Shown here: positions 7,772-15,600 of the stretch, one piece after another | Layout: each line of letters starts with the position of its first letter | Numbering within the stretch: the stretch's first letter is position 1 | DNA from: Flavobacteriales bacterium | GTDB taxonomy: Bacteria; Bacteroidota; Bacteroidia; Flavobacteriales_D; Crocinitomicaceae | Reading direction: 5' to 3' | Assembly (NCBI GenBank): GCA_947476515.1 | Contig: CANJQZ010000011.1 | Span: 1 to 19,461, forward strand | Length of the DNA: 19,461 nucleotides | Notes under the pieces: model-generated | What the model saw: only the letters and a program-made list of their open reading frames with translations | Told to the model about the DNA's origin: nothing | The model's database searches: none | Made by a program: the position numbers and the translations under genes

Positions 7772-7779
7772 TATATTTG
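7772..7779 (+). promoter_or_regulatory. Putative -7 promoter element of the ferredoxin operon
   Basis: TATATTTG is a perfect match to the Bacteroidota TAnnTTTG box and lies 19 bases before the ferredoxin ATG. That leaves a leader of roughly 10-15 bases. No clear TTG is present at the -33 position, so the call rests on the -7 box and its placement. Confidence 0.45.
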
Positions 7780-7798
7780 TACAAAAATTGATTTTGTT

Positions 7799-8146
7799 AT
7801 GGCGATTACGATTACAGATGAGTGTATCAATTGTGGGGCATGTGAACCAGAATGTCCGAACAATGCAATATATGAAGGTGGGGCTGAATGGAAATATTCT
7901 GATGGCACTTCTTTGAAAGGAATACTAACAACCTTAGATGGAGATGAAATTGATGCCGATCATGCTTTTGCACCTGTAAATATTGATGTGTATTTTATAT
8001 CGCATGATAAATGTACTGAATGTGTAGGGTTTCATGATGAACCTCAATGTGCTGCTGTTTGTCCAGTAGATTGCTGTGTAGATGATCCTGATTACCGTGA
8101 ATCTGAAGAGGAATTGTTGGCTAAAAAGAATTTCCTTCATTTATAA
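7799..8146 (+). CDS. 2[4Fe-4S] ferredoxin with central insertion
   Basis: This 115-residue cytosolic electron carrier has two four-Cys cluster motifs. The first is C9-x2-C12-x2-C15-x3-C19-Pro (CINCGACEPECP). The second is the extended form C72-x2-C75-x8-C84-x3-C88-Pro seen in Alvin/Chromatium-type ferredoxins, followed by C92 and C93. About 50 residues separate the motifs, against about 18 in clostridial ferredoxins. That insert (WKYSDGTSLK...DADHAFAPV) is, from memory, typical of Bacteroidota homologues. An acidic tail follows. The gene is divergent from the acyl-CoA reductase, and its stop lies four bases before the next ATG, so it probably forms an operon with the membrane hydrolase. The partner enzyme is not evident in this window. 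Confidence 0.93.
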   Translation: MAITITDECINCGACEPECPNNAIYEGGAEWKYSDGTSLKGILTTLDGDEIDADHAFAPVNIDVYFISHDKCTECVGFHDEPQCAAVCPVDCCVDDPDYRESEEELLAKKNFLHL

Positions 8147-8150
8147 AGAG

Positions 8151-10355
8151 ATGTCCAAAAATTTCTTTTCAACGGTTATTATGCTCTTCATTTCGGGGAG
8201 CATTTTTTATGCTCAAGAAACTCAGAAATTAGTAAACATTCATTTGGTTGCAACGCATCAAAATCAAGAAGTTAAGTTAACAGAACAGCAATTCATTAGT
8301 TCCTTTTTTATGGAGGCTTCTATAAAATGCAAATTTGATTATTTCAATATTTCTGAAAAGTCAATTCCATCGAATTGGGATACTCCAAATATGGAAAAAG
8401 CAGCATTTACTTTTCAAATGAGGAAGTGTCGCGATCTTTTTTTTAATACGAATAGACCAATTTCTAAAAATGATTATTATGTATTTTTAGTTCAAAGATT
8501 TGCTGACACTGCAATTCATTATTGTTCTATAAAAGATAAGAACATTCTTTTTATCGCAATAGAATCGCCCAATTTTAAGAAATGTCTTTCTGGTGCTTTG
8601 TCTCTTTCAATGGGACAAGAAATGATCCTCGATTCAACGAAAAAATTTCAATTAACAGAAAAGTGTAAAGATGATTTATTTGATGCAAATTCAATGTTTC
8701 AAAGGTTTGATGATTTTGAAAATATAAGCAGTAATAATGGACAAGTAGCTCAATATTTTTGGACTGAGGATAAGAATGGCAACATTATTCAAGAACAACA
8801 TGAAAGTATTAAGTCTATTTTCAGGCCTACAAAAGTGAACGATTACGCACTTTATTTAAACCTCAAAAACCCACTAATTAGACCCTTCGTGTTAAATCAA
8901 AAGTGGATTATAAGTCCACTTCATATTCTTGTATTTTCAATTCTTATTTTTGTTTTACTGCTCATAAGAAAGCGTATAAATAATACGATCAGGGAAAGTC
9001 GTTGGCCGAAAAAGTGGAGATTAAGGCTGTATAAATTATTGATATGGGTGCTTACTTCAGGTGCAATTTTCGGGTCTTATTTACTTATTGATGTTCTTTA
9101 TACGAGCACTTTCCTATCAAAGGCTACTCTAGATGATTTTAAGTGTTATTCAGAAAATTCACTTGCAAAAGAAATAGAACATAATCCGGCATTTCTATTG
9201 CGAAGTACTCATAATATGCAAAGTCAACTGTTTATAAAGAAAAATAATAATTGGACTGCTTTTAAAATGAGAAAGGTTCTTTATTTTGACGAACAGACTC
9301 ATGGAAAAAAGACCACTTTAAAATTTCTATATTCCACAAATAGCATACAATTTAAGAATAAAAAACTCTCTGCGAGCACCCATTATTTTGTAATACGAAA
9401 ATGGCAAGACGGAAAATTATTAAAAGTTAATGTTTACAATTATTCTGGTCTAAGTATTGATGATAAAATAGGTCATGTTGATCCAATTAGACGCATTGTA
9501 TTATTTGTTAATGGTTATCGACCGGTTTCTTTGGCTTCTAATATAAATGGACATTTAAAAGCAATTAGTAAAAATGGCACAGAGTTTCCTGATAGTAAAA
9601 ACATTATATATAATAACGATAGATTTGATTATTGGACACCATGGAAAAATTTCAATCAAAAAATGATAGATCAAATAAATCCTTCAGAAGTTTATTATGC
9701 CGATGGTCACCATTCGGCAAGCACCTCTAATTATGCATCAACTGAAGCCTTTATATATGCTCAATCATCATACCCTAAACCATGTAAGAATTTAAAAAAG
9801 CATCATTGTTTTCAATCAGAAACAGCAACAGGGAAGATTGTCCCTACTTTAAGTTTATTGCAAAGAAACCCCAATAGAGCAGGGTTTGATTTGCGTAGAA
9901 AAAATGGTCGTATAGCAGGTAAAAATTTATTATCCATTTTGAATGAGTTGCCCAATAATTCAAAAAATGATACCGTATTTATTGTCGCGCATTCTATGGG
10001 ATATGCATATGCATTAGGGATCTTAGATGTAATTCAAGGGGAAATAAATGGAGGCGGGTTCTACATTTTTGCTGCTGAAAATGCAGGTAGCGGAAAAATT
10101 AACGCCTCTTATTGGAAGGAAGTTTGGCAGTATGGTGTATTAATTAATGGTATAGGTAAGGTTGCTCCATGTCTTCAAGATGGAATCGCACCACAAGTTA
10201 TCGCTAAAGGCATAAGCGCAGATCAACATGTAAATTTTCCTTTAAAATATGAAGCTAAATTAGGCTTTTCTAACAGCCATTTCATTGGTAATTATGATTG
10301 GGTATTTGAACTTAAGAAAGGTGAAAAAGGATTTATTACCAAAGGGTCCAATTAA
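8151..10355 (+). CDS. Membrane-anchored protein with unknown N-terminal domain and C-terminal alpha/beta-hydrolase fold
   Basis: I place the start at the ATG at 8151, giving 734 residues that begin with a signal-like segment, MSKNFFSTVIMLFISGSIFY, ending near AQ. The in-frame ATG at 8082 lies inside the ferredoxin gene and would spoil this signal. Residues about 24-250 form an unrecognised, probably periplasmic domain. Two membrane helices follow (about 254-274 and 294-317) around a basic loop. After another unrecognised region, RRIVLFVNGYRPVS starts a hydrolase-like domain, and VFIVAHSMGYA carries the likely nucleophile S615. GAENAG and a late NSHFIGNYDW segment could supply the rest of the active site, but Asp and His cannot be assigned confidently. 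Lipase or esterase activity is inference. The gene follows the ferredoxin by four bases. Its TAA overlaps the stop of the convergent Smr gene. Confidence 0.75.
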   Translation: MSKNFFSTVIMLFISGSIFYAQETQKLVNIHLVATHQNQEVKLTEQQFISSFFMEASIKCKFDYFNISEKSIPSNWDTPNMEKAAFTFQMRKCRDLFFNTNRPISKNDYYVFLVQRFADTAIHYCSIKDKNILFIAIESPNFKKCLSGALSLSMGQEMILDSTKKFQLTEKCKDDLFDANSMFQRFDDFENISSNNGQVAQYFWTEDKNGNIIQEQHESIKSIFRPTKVNDYALYLNLKNPLIRPFVLNQKWIISPLHILVFSILIFVLLLIRKRINNTIRESRWPKKWRLRLYKLLIWVLTSGAIFGSYLLIDVLYTSTFLSKATLDDFKCYSENSLAKEIEHNPAFLLRSTHNMQSQLFIKKNNNWTAFKMRKVLYFDEQTHGKKTTLKFLYSTNSIQFKNKKLSASTHYFVIRKWQDGKLLKVNVYNYSGLSIDDKIGHVDPIRRIVLFVNGYRPVSLASNINGHLKAISKNGTEFPDSKNIIYNNDRFDYWTPWKNFNQKMIDQINPSEVYYADGHHSASTSNYASTEAFIYAQSSYPKPCKNLKKHHCFQSETATGKIVPTLSLLQRNPNRAGFDLRRKNGRIAGKNLLSILNELPNNSKNDTVFIVAHSMGYAYALGILDVIQGEINGGGFYIFAAENAGSGKINASYWKEVWQYGVLINGIGKVAPCLQDGIAPQVIAKGISADQHVNFPLKYEAKLGFSNSHFIGNYDWVFELKKGEKGFITKGSN

Positions 10356-10870
10356 AAAGCACTTACTTTTGATTTAATGATTTCTATTAAAGACGCTCCA
10401 ACGCCACGATTGGAATAGTTGGCATCGTGCATTATCAATCCATTATTTCCGTTGACAAGTAACTTAATCTCATTCTTTAACTTTCCCTCTCCAACACCAT
10501 GAATTACAATGAATTTAGGGTGCTGCAGCTGAATCATTTTATTGGTGAACTTTTTAAAAACATGTATTTGATGCAGGAAAATATCGTGCGTATTCATGTT
10601 ATTTGTTGGCACTTCCAGCATTTCCATATGTAAATCAATTAATGGAATATCTGAAGTATTTTTTGCTTTTGACTTTTGTTCTTGTTTATTGTCTTTTGAT
10701 TGGAAGTTGATGGGTAATGGAATTTCCCTTCTTTTTACAAGTTCTTTTAATTGAATTTCTCTTTCAAAACCATATTCGTCTTCAATTAATGCCTTGTCAT
10801 TTTTAAAGGTTAAGATTTTAAACTTGCCTTCTTCTTTTAACAAAGAAACATATTCACCTATCGAAAACAT
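10352..10870 (-). CDS. Smr-domain protein
   Basis: This 172-residue protein ends in a small MutS-related (Smr) domain. The IDLHMEM motif at 78-84 and IHGVGEGKLKNEI at 123-135 are the two hallmark segments, the second being the HGxGxG loop. Smr domains act on nucleic acids, as nicking endonucleases or, in some families, as RNases in ribosome rescue. The particular role cannot be read here. Residues 1-50 look like a small beta-rich domain (FSIGEYVSLLKEEGKFKIL...), and 55-75 is a charged linker rich in Lys and Gln. The gene starts 23 bases after the icmF stop, so it is probably transcribed with it. Its TAA overlaps the stop of the convergent hydrolase gene by four bases, leaving no room for a terminator between them. 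Confidence 0.88.
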   Translation of the reverse strand: MFSIGEYVSLLKEEGKFKILTFKNDKALIEDEYGFEREIQLKELVKRREIPLPINFQSKDNKQEQKSKAKNTSDIPLIDLHMEMLEVPTNNMNTHDIFLHQIHVFKKFTNKMIQLQHPKFIVIHGVGEGKLKNEIKLLVNGNNGLIMHDANYSNRGVGASLIEIIKSKVSAF

Positions 10871-10893
10871 ATTAAATTAGACTATTCAATTTT

Positions 10894-13800
10894 CTACATA
10901 TTTCGTCTGTACTGTCCACCTACCTGGAATAAAGACTCTGTAACTTGACCTAATGAGGCATATTTACAAGTTTCCATCAATTCTTGAAATAAATTCTCGT
11001 TTCGAATTGCTTTTTCTTGAAGTCGCGCAAGATCAACTTTTAATTTTTCTTTATTTCCCTCTTGAAGTGCTGTTAACATAGTAATTTGATATTCCTTTTC
11101 TTCTTCAGTAGCGCGAATAACTTCTCTAGGCAATACTGTTGGAGATCCTTTTGAACTCAAAAAAGTATTCACTCCAATGATTGGAAATTCTCCAGTGTGT
11201 TTCAAGGTTTCATAATACAAGGATTCTTCTTGTATTTTGGATCTTTGGTACATGGTTTCCATTGCGCCAAGTACACCACCTCTTTCGGTTATTCTATCAA
11301 ACTCAGTAAGGACTGCATTTTCAACTAATTCTGTAAGTTCTTCAATAATAAAGGCACCTTGAAGTGGATTCTCATTTTTAGCCAAACCTAATTCTCTATT
11401 AATGATTAATTGAATTGCCATTGCTCTTCGAACGGATTCTTCGGTAGGGGTGGTAATTGCCTCATCATAGGCATTGGTATGTAGGGAGTTACAGTTATCA
11501 TAAATAGCATATAATGCTTGTAATGTTGTCCTGATGTCATTGAAATCAATTTCTTGTGCATGCAAAGAACGCCCTGAAGTTTGAATATGATATTTCAACA
11601 TCTGTGCCCTTGGATTGGCTCCATATTTTTTCGCTAATGCTTTCGCCCAAATTCTTCTTGCTACACGACCAATTACTGCGTATTCAGGATCAATACCATT
11701 GGAAAAGAAAAAAGATAAATTAGGTCCAAAATCATTGATATCCATTCCTCTACTGAGGTAATATTCTACATAGGTAAATCCGTTCGCAAGCGTAAAGGCT
11801 AATTGTGTTATTGGATTAGCGCCCGCTTCTGCTATGTGATAACCTGAAATAGAAACTGAGTAAAAGTTTCTCACAGAATTTTCAATGAAGTATTCTTGTA
11901 CATCCCCCATTAATCTTAAAGCAAATTCTGTTGAGAATATACAAGTGTTTTGCGCTTGATCTTCTTTTAAAATATCTGCTTGTACAGTTCCTCTTACAGA
12001 TGTCAGGGTTTCTTTTTTAATTTTCTCATAAATATCCTTTGGTAATACTTGATCTCCTGTTACTCCTAATAAGAATAAACCTAATCCATCATTTCCTTCA
12101 GGTAACTCACCGTTATATCTTGGTCTTTCTGTCCCTTTTTCTTTATAAATGCTATTTATTTTAGCTTCAATTTCTTTATTTAGACCTTTTTCTTTAATGT
12201 ACTTTTCGCAATTTTGATCAATGGCAGCATTCATAAAGTAGGCCAATAACATAGGCGCTGGACCATTAATGGTCATAGAAACCGAAGTCATTGGGTGACT
12301 TAAATCAAATCCAGAATATAATTTTTTCGCATCGTCTAGACAGCAAATCGAAACTCCGGAATTTCCTATTTTACCATAAATGTCAGGCCTTATTGCGGGG
12401 TCATTCCCATAGAGCGTAACCGAATCAAAAGCCGTTGAAAGTCTTTTTGCAGGCATGCCGAGACTTACATAATGAAACCGCTTATTGGTTCGTTCTGGTC
12501 CGCCTTCCCCTGCAAACATTCGTGTTGGATCTTCTCCCTCTCTTTTGAATGGGAATAATCCAGCGGTGTAGGGAAATTCTCCAGGAAAATTTTCTTGTAA
12601 AGACCAACGAAGTATATCTCCCCAGGAACTGTACCTTGGCGTAGCAACCTTTGGAATTTGAGATTGAGACAGTGAAGTAGTATGCGTTTCTATATTTAAT
12701 ACTTTATCTCGAACTTTAAATTGATAAATAGGGTCTTTATAGCTTTGTTTTGTTGCTTCCCAATTCATTAAATAGGCGTAGTTCTTGGGGTCAAAATTTA
12801 ACTTTTCCTTTTCATATACTTCTTGAAGGCTTTTCACCAATCGATCTTTATCTTCCATGGAAGATTCTTGAATGGCTTTGATGGTATTGCTCATACCATG
12901 AAGTTTTTCTGCAACCAATACTTGATCATCTACCCACTTATCGTAAGCTCTATTTCCTTCTGCAATTTCAGATAAGTAGCGCGTTCTTTCCGGTGGAATT
13001 ACATATATTTTTTCCGACATCTCTTTTGTTACCAAAAATTTTGAAGGAAAATCAGCTCCAGTTTTGGCGACCAATTCATCCATAATTACACGATAAAGGG
13101 AGTTCATCCCTGGATCATTGAACTGTGATGCTATGGTTCCATAAACAGGCATTGAATCAACTTCCTTATCCCAATAATTATGATTGCGTTGATATTGTTT
13201 TCTAACATCTCTTAAAGCGTCTAATGCCCCCCTTTTATCAAATTTATTTAAGGCAATTACATCAGCAAAGTCAAGCATGTCAATTTTCTCTAATTGTGTC
13301 GCAGCACCATATTCAGGTGTCATTACATATAAAGAAATGTTGGAATGTTCTAAAATTTCGGTGTCTGATTGACCAATTCCTGATGTTTCAAGTATGATCA
13401 AATCGTATTGTGCCACTTTTAAAACACTAATAGCTTCGGCAACATGTTTGGATAAAGCTAGATTAGATTGTCTGGTAGCTAAGGAGCGCATGTATACGCG
13501 ATCATCTTTTATAGAATTCATCCTTATCCGGTCTCCTAGTAATGCTCCTCCTGTTTTTCTCTTGGAAGGATCTACAGAAACAACTGCTATTTTTTTATTT
13601 TTAAAATCGATTAAAAAACGACGCACTAATTCATCCACTAAGGATGATTTTCCAGCGCCTCCTGTACCTGTAATTCCTAGTACTGGAATTTTTGATTTCT
13701 CAGCTACTTTAGCTATTTCATCGAGTAAGTGCTTATTTTCTTCTGGAAAATTTTCTGCTCCAGAAATTGCACTTGCAATCGAAGGAATATGTTGTTCTGA

Positions 13801-14274
13801 AATTTGTTTGATACTTGTACTTAGCTTTTGCCCAAGAGGAAAATCACATTGTTTGATTAAGTCATTGATCATTCCTTGTAAACCCATTTTCCTACCATCA
13901 TCTGGATGGTATATTCTACAAATTCCATAAGCTTGTAATTCAGCAATTTCGGAAGGTAAAATAGTTCCACCACCACCACCAAATATTTTAATATGCGGTG
14001 CACCTTTTTCTTTTAAAAGATCAAACATATATTTAAAATATTCTGTATGTCCACCTTGATAGGAAGTCATCGCAATGGCTTGCGCATCTTCTTGGATAGC
14101 GCAATTCACTACTTCTTCAACAGATCTATCATGACCTAAATGAATTACTTCGCATCCAGTGGCTTGAATGATTCTGCGCATAATATTTATGGCAGCATCA
14201 TGACCATCAAATAGTGAAGCGGCAGTTACAATGCGAATTTTATTGACAGGTTGGTAAGGTTTTTCTTGTTCCAT
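10894..14274 (-). CDS. icmF: Fused isobutyryl-CoA mutase IcmF
   Basis: This 1126-residue cytosolic adenosylcobalamin enzyme interconverts isobutyryl-CoA and n-butyryl-CoA and carries its own G-protein chaperone. Three parts are visible in IcmF order. Residues 11-140 are the B12-binding domain, with DGHDAA (23-28, His25 as lower cobalt ligand), MTSYQGG and FGGGGGT. Residues about 195-420 are the MeaB-like GTPase, with P-loop GTGGAGKS (203-210), the D235-containing VSVDPSKRK, and NKFD (343-346). Residues about 550-1126 are the mutase barrel, with EDPTRMFAGEGGPERTNKRF (581-600) and SGYHIAEAG, where H813 matches the catalytic His. F574 and Q775 (DQAQNT) occupy positions that are Tyr and Arg in methylmalonyl-CoA mutases, which favours the isobutyryl-type substrate. 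Length and order are normal. The ATG lies 27 bases after a TAAATTTG box. Confidence 0.95.
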   Translation of the reverse strand: MEQEKPYQPVNKIRIVTAASLFDGHDAAINIMRRIIQATGCEVIHLGHDRSVEEVVNCAIQEDAQAIAMTSYQGGHTEYFKYMFDLLKEKGAPHIKIFGGGGGTILPSEIAELQAYGICRIYHPDDGRKMGLQGMINDLIKQCDFPLGQKLSTSIKQISEQHIPSIASAISGAENFPEENKHLLDEIAKVAEKSKIPVLGITGTGGAGKSSLVDELVRRFLIDFKNKKIAVVSVDPSKRKTGGALLGDRIRMNSIKDDRVYMRSLATRQSNLALSKHVAEAISVLKVAQYDLIILETSGIGQSDTEILEHSNISLYVMTPEYGAATQLEKIDMLDFADVIALNKFDKRGALDALRDVRKQYQRNHNYWDKEVDSMPVYGTIASQFNDPGMNSLYRVIMDELVAKTGADFPSKFLVTKEMSEKIYVIPPERTRYLSEIAEGNRAYDKWVDDQVLVAEKLHGMSNTIKAIQESSMEDKDRLVKSLQEVYEKEKLNFDPKNYAYLMNWEATKQSYKDPIYQFKVRDKVLNIETHTTSLSQSQIPKVATPRYSSWGDILRWSLQENFPGEFPYTAGLFPFKREGEDPTRMFAGEGGPERTNKRFHYVSLGMPAKRLSTAFDSVTLYGNDPAIRPDIYGKIGNSGVSICCLDDAKKLYSGFDLSHPMTSVSMTINGPAPMLLAYFMNAAIDQNCEKYIKEKGLNKEIEAKINSIYKEKGTERPRYNGELPEGNDGLGLFLLGVTGDQVLPKDIYEKIKKETLTSVRGTVQADILKEDQAQNTCIFSTEFALRLMGDVQEYFIENSVRNFYSVSISGYHIAEAGANPITQLAFTLANGFTYVEYYLSRGMDINDFGPNLSFFFSNGIDPEYAVIGRVARRIWAKALAKKYGANPRAQMLKYHIQTSGRSLHAQEIDFNDIRTTLQALYAIYDNCNSLHTNAYDEAITTPTEESVRRAMAIQLIINRELGLAKNENPLQGAFIIEELTELVENAVLTEFDRITERGGVLGAMETMYQRSKIQEESLYYETLKHTGEFPIIGVNTFLSSKGSPTVLPREVIRATEEEKEYQITMLTALQEGNKEKLKVDLARLQEKAIRNENLFQELMETCKYASLGQVTESLFQVGGQYRRNM

Positions 14275-14301
14275 ATTACTTAACGGATATTTCTTTCAAA
14301 G

Positions 14302-14309
14302 CAAATTTA
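14302..14309 (-). promoter_or_regulatory. Putative -7 promoter element of icmF
   Basis: The minus strand reads TAAATTTG, a perfect TAnnTTTG match, in the 58-base gap between the 77-residue ORF and icmF. A leader of roughly 20 bases would follow. The nearest TTG is only 12 bases upstream, short of the usual 19-21, so the -33 half is not supported. Confidence 0.45.
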
Positions 14310-14332
14310 CAAAAAGCACAGCAAGGAAGCTC

Positions 14333-14566
14333 TTACATTTTTAGCTTTTCATTGATAAATTCTTCTAATGTTATTTTTTGATAGGGATCATGTGCCGCTA
14401 ACATGTCTGAAATTTTAATCTTTTCAAAATAAGTTTCTGCTTTTATTGGAAACATAATCCTTTTGTTTCCAATGATTTGTATTTCATTAAAGGAATTTTC
14501 AGAGCATATTTCGTACAGTGATTTCCCATTTGACAACTTTCTAAACTGAGGAAATTTTATACTCAT
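14333..14566 (-). CDS. Small conserved-looking protein of unknown function, downstream of selD
   Basis: I do not recognise a domain in this 77-residue protein. It is soluble, with no signal peptide or membrane segment. A Lys/Arg-rich N-terminus (FRKLSNGKSLYEI) is followed by alternating strands (NEIQIIGNKRIMFPI) and a probable helical C-terminus (ITLEEFINEKLKM). A single Cys sits at residue 21 (YEICSENS). The ATG follows the selD stop codon after one base (TAACATG), and the whole selU-selD-orf spacing is equally tight, so it is very likely translated from the selenium operon transcript. That makes a role in selenium use or tRNA modification possible, but this is guilt by association only. The clean start, normal codon use and tight packing argue that it is a real gene. 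Confidence 0.75.
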   Translation of the reverse strand: MSIKFPQFRKLSNGKSLYEICSENSFNEIQIIGNKRIMFPIKAETYFEKIKISDMLAAHDPYQKITLEEFINEKLKM

Positions 14567-14567
14567 G

Positions 14568-15599
14568 TTACTGAATCATTAGGGTAAATTCTTGTGGGGT
14601 ATGAAAAAATCCAATTTCATATAAGGGGACTTGCTTTATTTCAAAGAATTTCAAAAGTTCATCTCTATAGGATGGAGTCACTGAAAAAAGCAATCCGCCA
14701 TTGGTTTGTGGGTCACAAAGTGTCAATAAACTAATTCCTTCAATTCCTTGAACATCTTCGCCATACATTTTCCAATTTCTCATGGTGTTATCTGGATAAA
14801 TCCATTGTTCTGCATGTTCTTTTACACCAGAAAGTAAAGGGATTTTTGAATTATAAATAGTAGCACTCAATCGTTTCTTATCCGTCATTTCAGTCAAATG
14901 GCCCAATAGACCAAATCCTGTTATATCAGTCATTGCCGTAACTTCTGCTATTTTACCTAATGCTTCTCCTATTTTATTTAATTGACACATACTTTCAATC
15001 ATAGATTTTTCATCTGGATCTCCTAAAAGATTTCTCTTGAGTGCTGCACTTAAAATACCTGTTCCAATGGCTTTTGTCATGAAGATCAAATCATTTTCAT
15101 GGGCCGTATTATTTTTTTTAATTTGAGTCTTAGAAACAGTTCCATTGACTGAGAGTCCAAAAATTGGCTCTGGATTTTCTATGGAATGACCACCAACAAT
15201 CGAGATTCCTGCTTGTGTACAAATTTCATTTGCGCCGCTAATTACTTGACTTGCAATTGAAATCGGAAGTTGGGTTGGCCAAGCTACAATACTTAAAGCC
15301 AGTAATGGTTTCCCTCCCATTGCATAAACATCAGAAATAGCATTGGCAGCAGCGATTCTCCCGAAATCAAAAGGGTTATCAACTATAGGTGTAAAGAAAT
15401 CTGTAGTGCAAATCAAACAAAGATCATTATCCAAATCATATACTGCCGCATCGTCAGCACTAGAATTTCCAACTAATAATTTCCCTGAAGATTCTTTGGT
15501 AATACCTGTCAATAATTCACTTAATTGCGCTGGTGGAATTTTGCAACCGCAGCCGCCTCCCTTTGTATAGCTGGTTAGTTTTATTTTAGAGTTTTCCAT
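14568..15599 (-). CDS. selD: Selenide, water dikinase (selenophosphate synthetase)
   Basis: SelD makes selenophosphate from selenide and ATP, the selenium donor for tRNA 2-selenouridine and selenocysteine. This 343-residue protein starts with a Gly-rich active-site loop, YTKGGGCGCKIPP. C17 and K20 fall at the same positions as the essential Cys17 and Lys20 of E. coli SelD. The active-site residue is Cys, not selenocysteine. VGNSSADDAAVYDL, CTTDFFTPIVDNPFDFGRIA and SIVGGHSIENPEPIFG match the conserved ATP/metal-binding segments of the PurM-like fold. MTDITGFGLLGHLTEM and LCDPQTNGGLLFSV mark the C-terminal half. One base separates the selU stop from the selD start, and one base separates selD from the next small gene. 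Length is normal. Confidence 0.97.
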   Translation of the reverse strand: MENSKIKLTSYTKGGGCGCKIPPAQLSELLTGITKESSGKLLVGNSSADDAAVYDLDNDLCLICTTDFFTPIVDNPFDFGRIAAANAISDVYAMGGKPLLALSIVAWPTQLPISIASQVISGANEICTQAGISIVGGHSIENPEPIFGLSVNGTVSKTQIKKNNTAHENDLIFMTKAIGTGILSAALKRNLLGDPDEKSMIESMCQLNKIGEALGKIAEVTAMTDITGFGLLGHLTEMTDKKRLSATIYNSKIPLLSGVKEHAEQWIYPDNTMRNWKMYGEDVQGIEGISLLTLCDPQTNGGLLFSVTPSYRDELLKFFEIKQVPLYEIGFFHTPQEFTLMIQ

Positions 15600-15600
15600 T

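Noticed and set aside
8082..8150. Earlier ATG for the membrane hydrolase
   Set aside because: It lies within the ferredoxin gene and would add 23 charged and mixed residues before a good signal sequence. The ATG at 8151, four bases after the ferredoxin stop, is the better start.
13394..13930. 178-codon plus-strand open frame inside icmF
   Set aside because: It lies wholly antisense to the GTPase part of IcmF, whose motifs are intact, and its translation shows no recognisable domain; it is a shadow frame.
14568..15599. Selenocysteine codon in selD
   Set aside because: The GGCGCK motif reads Cys at position 17 and there is no internal TGA, so no recoding is needed.
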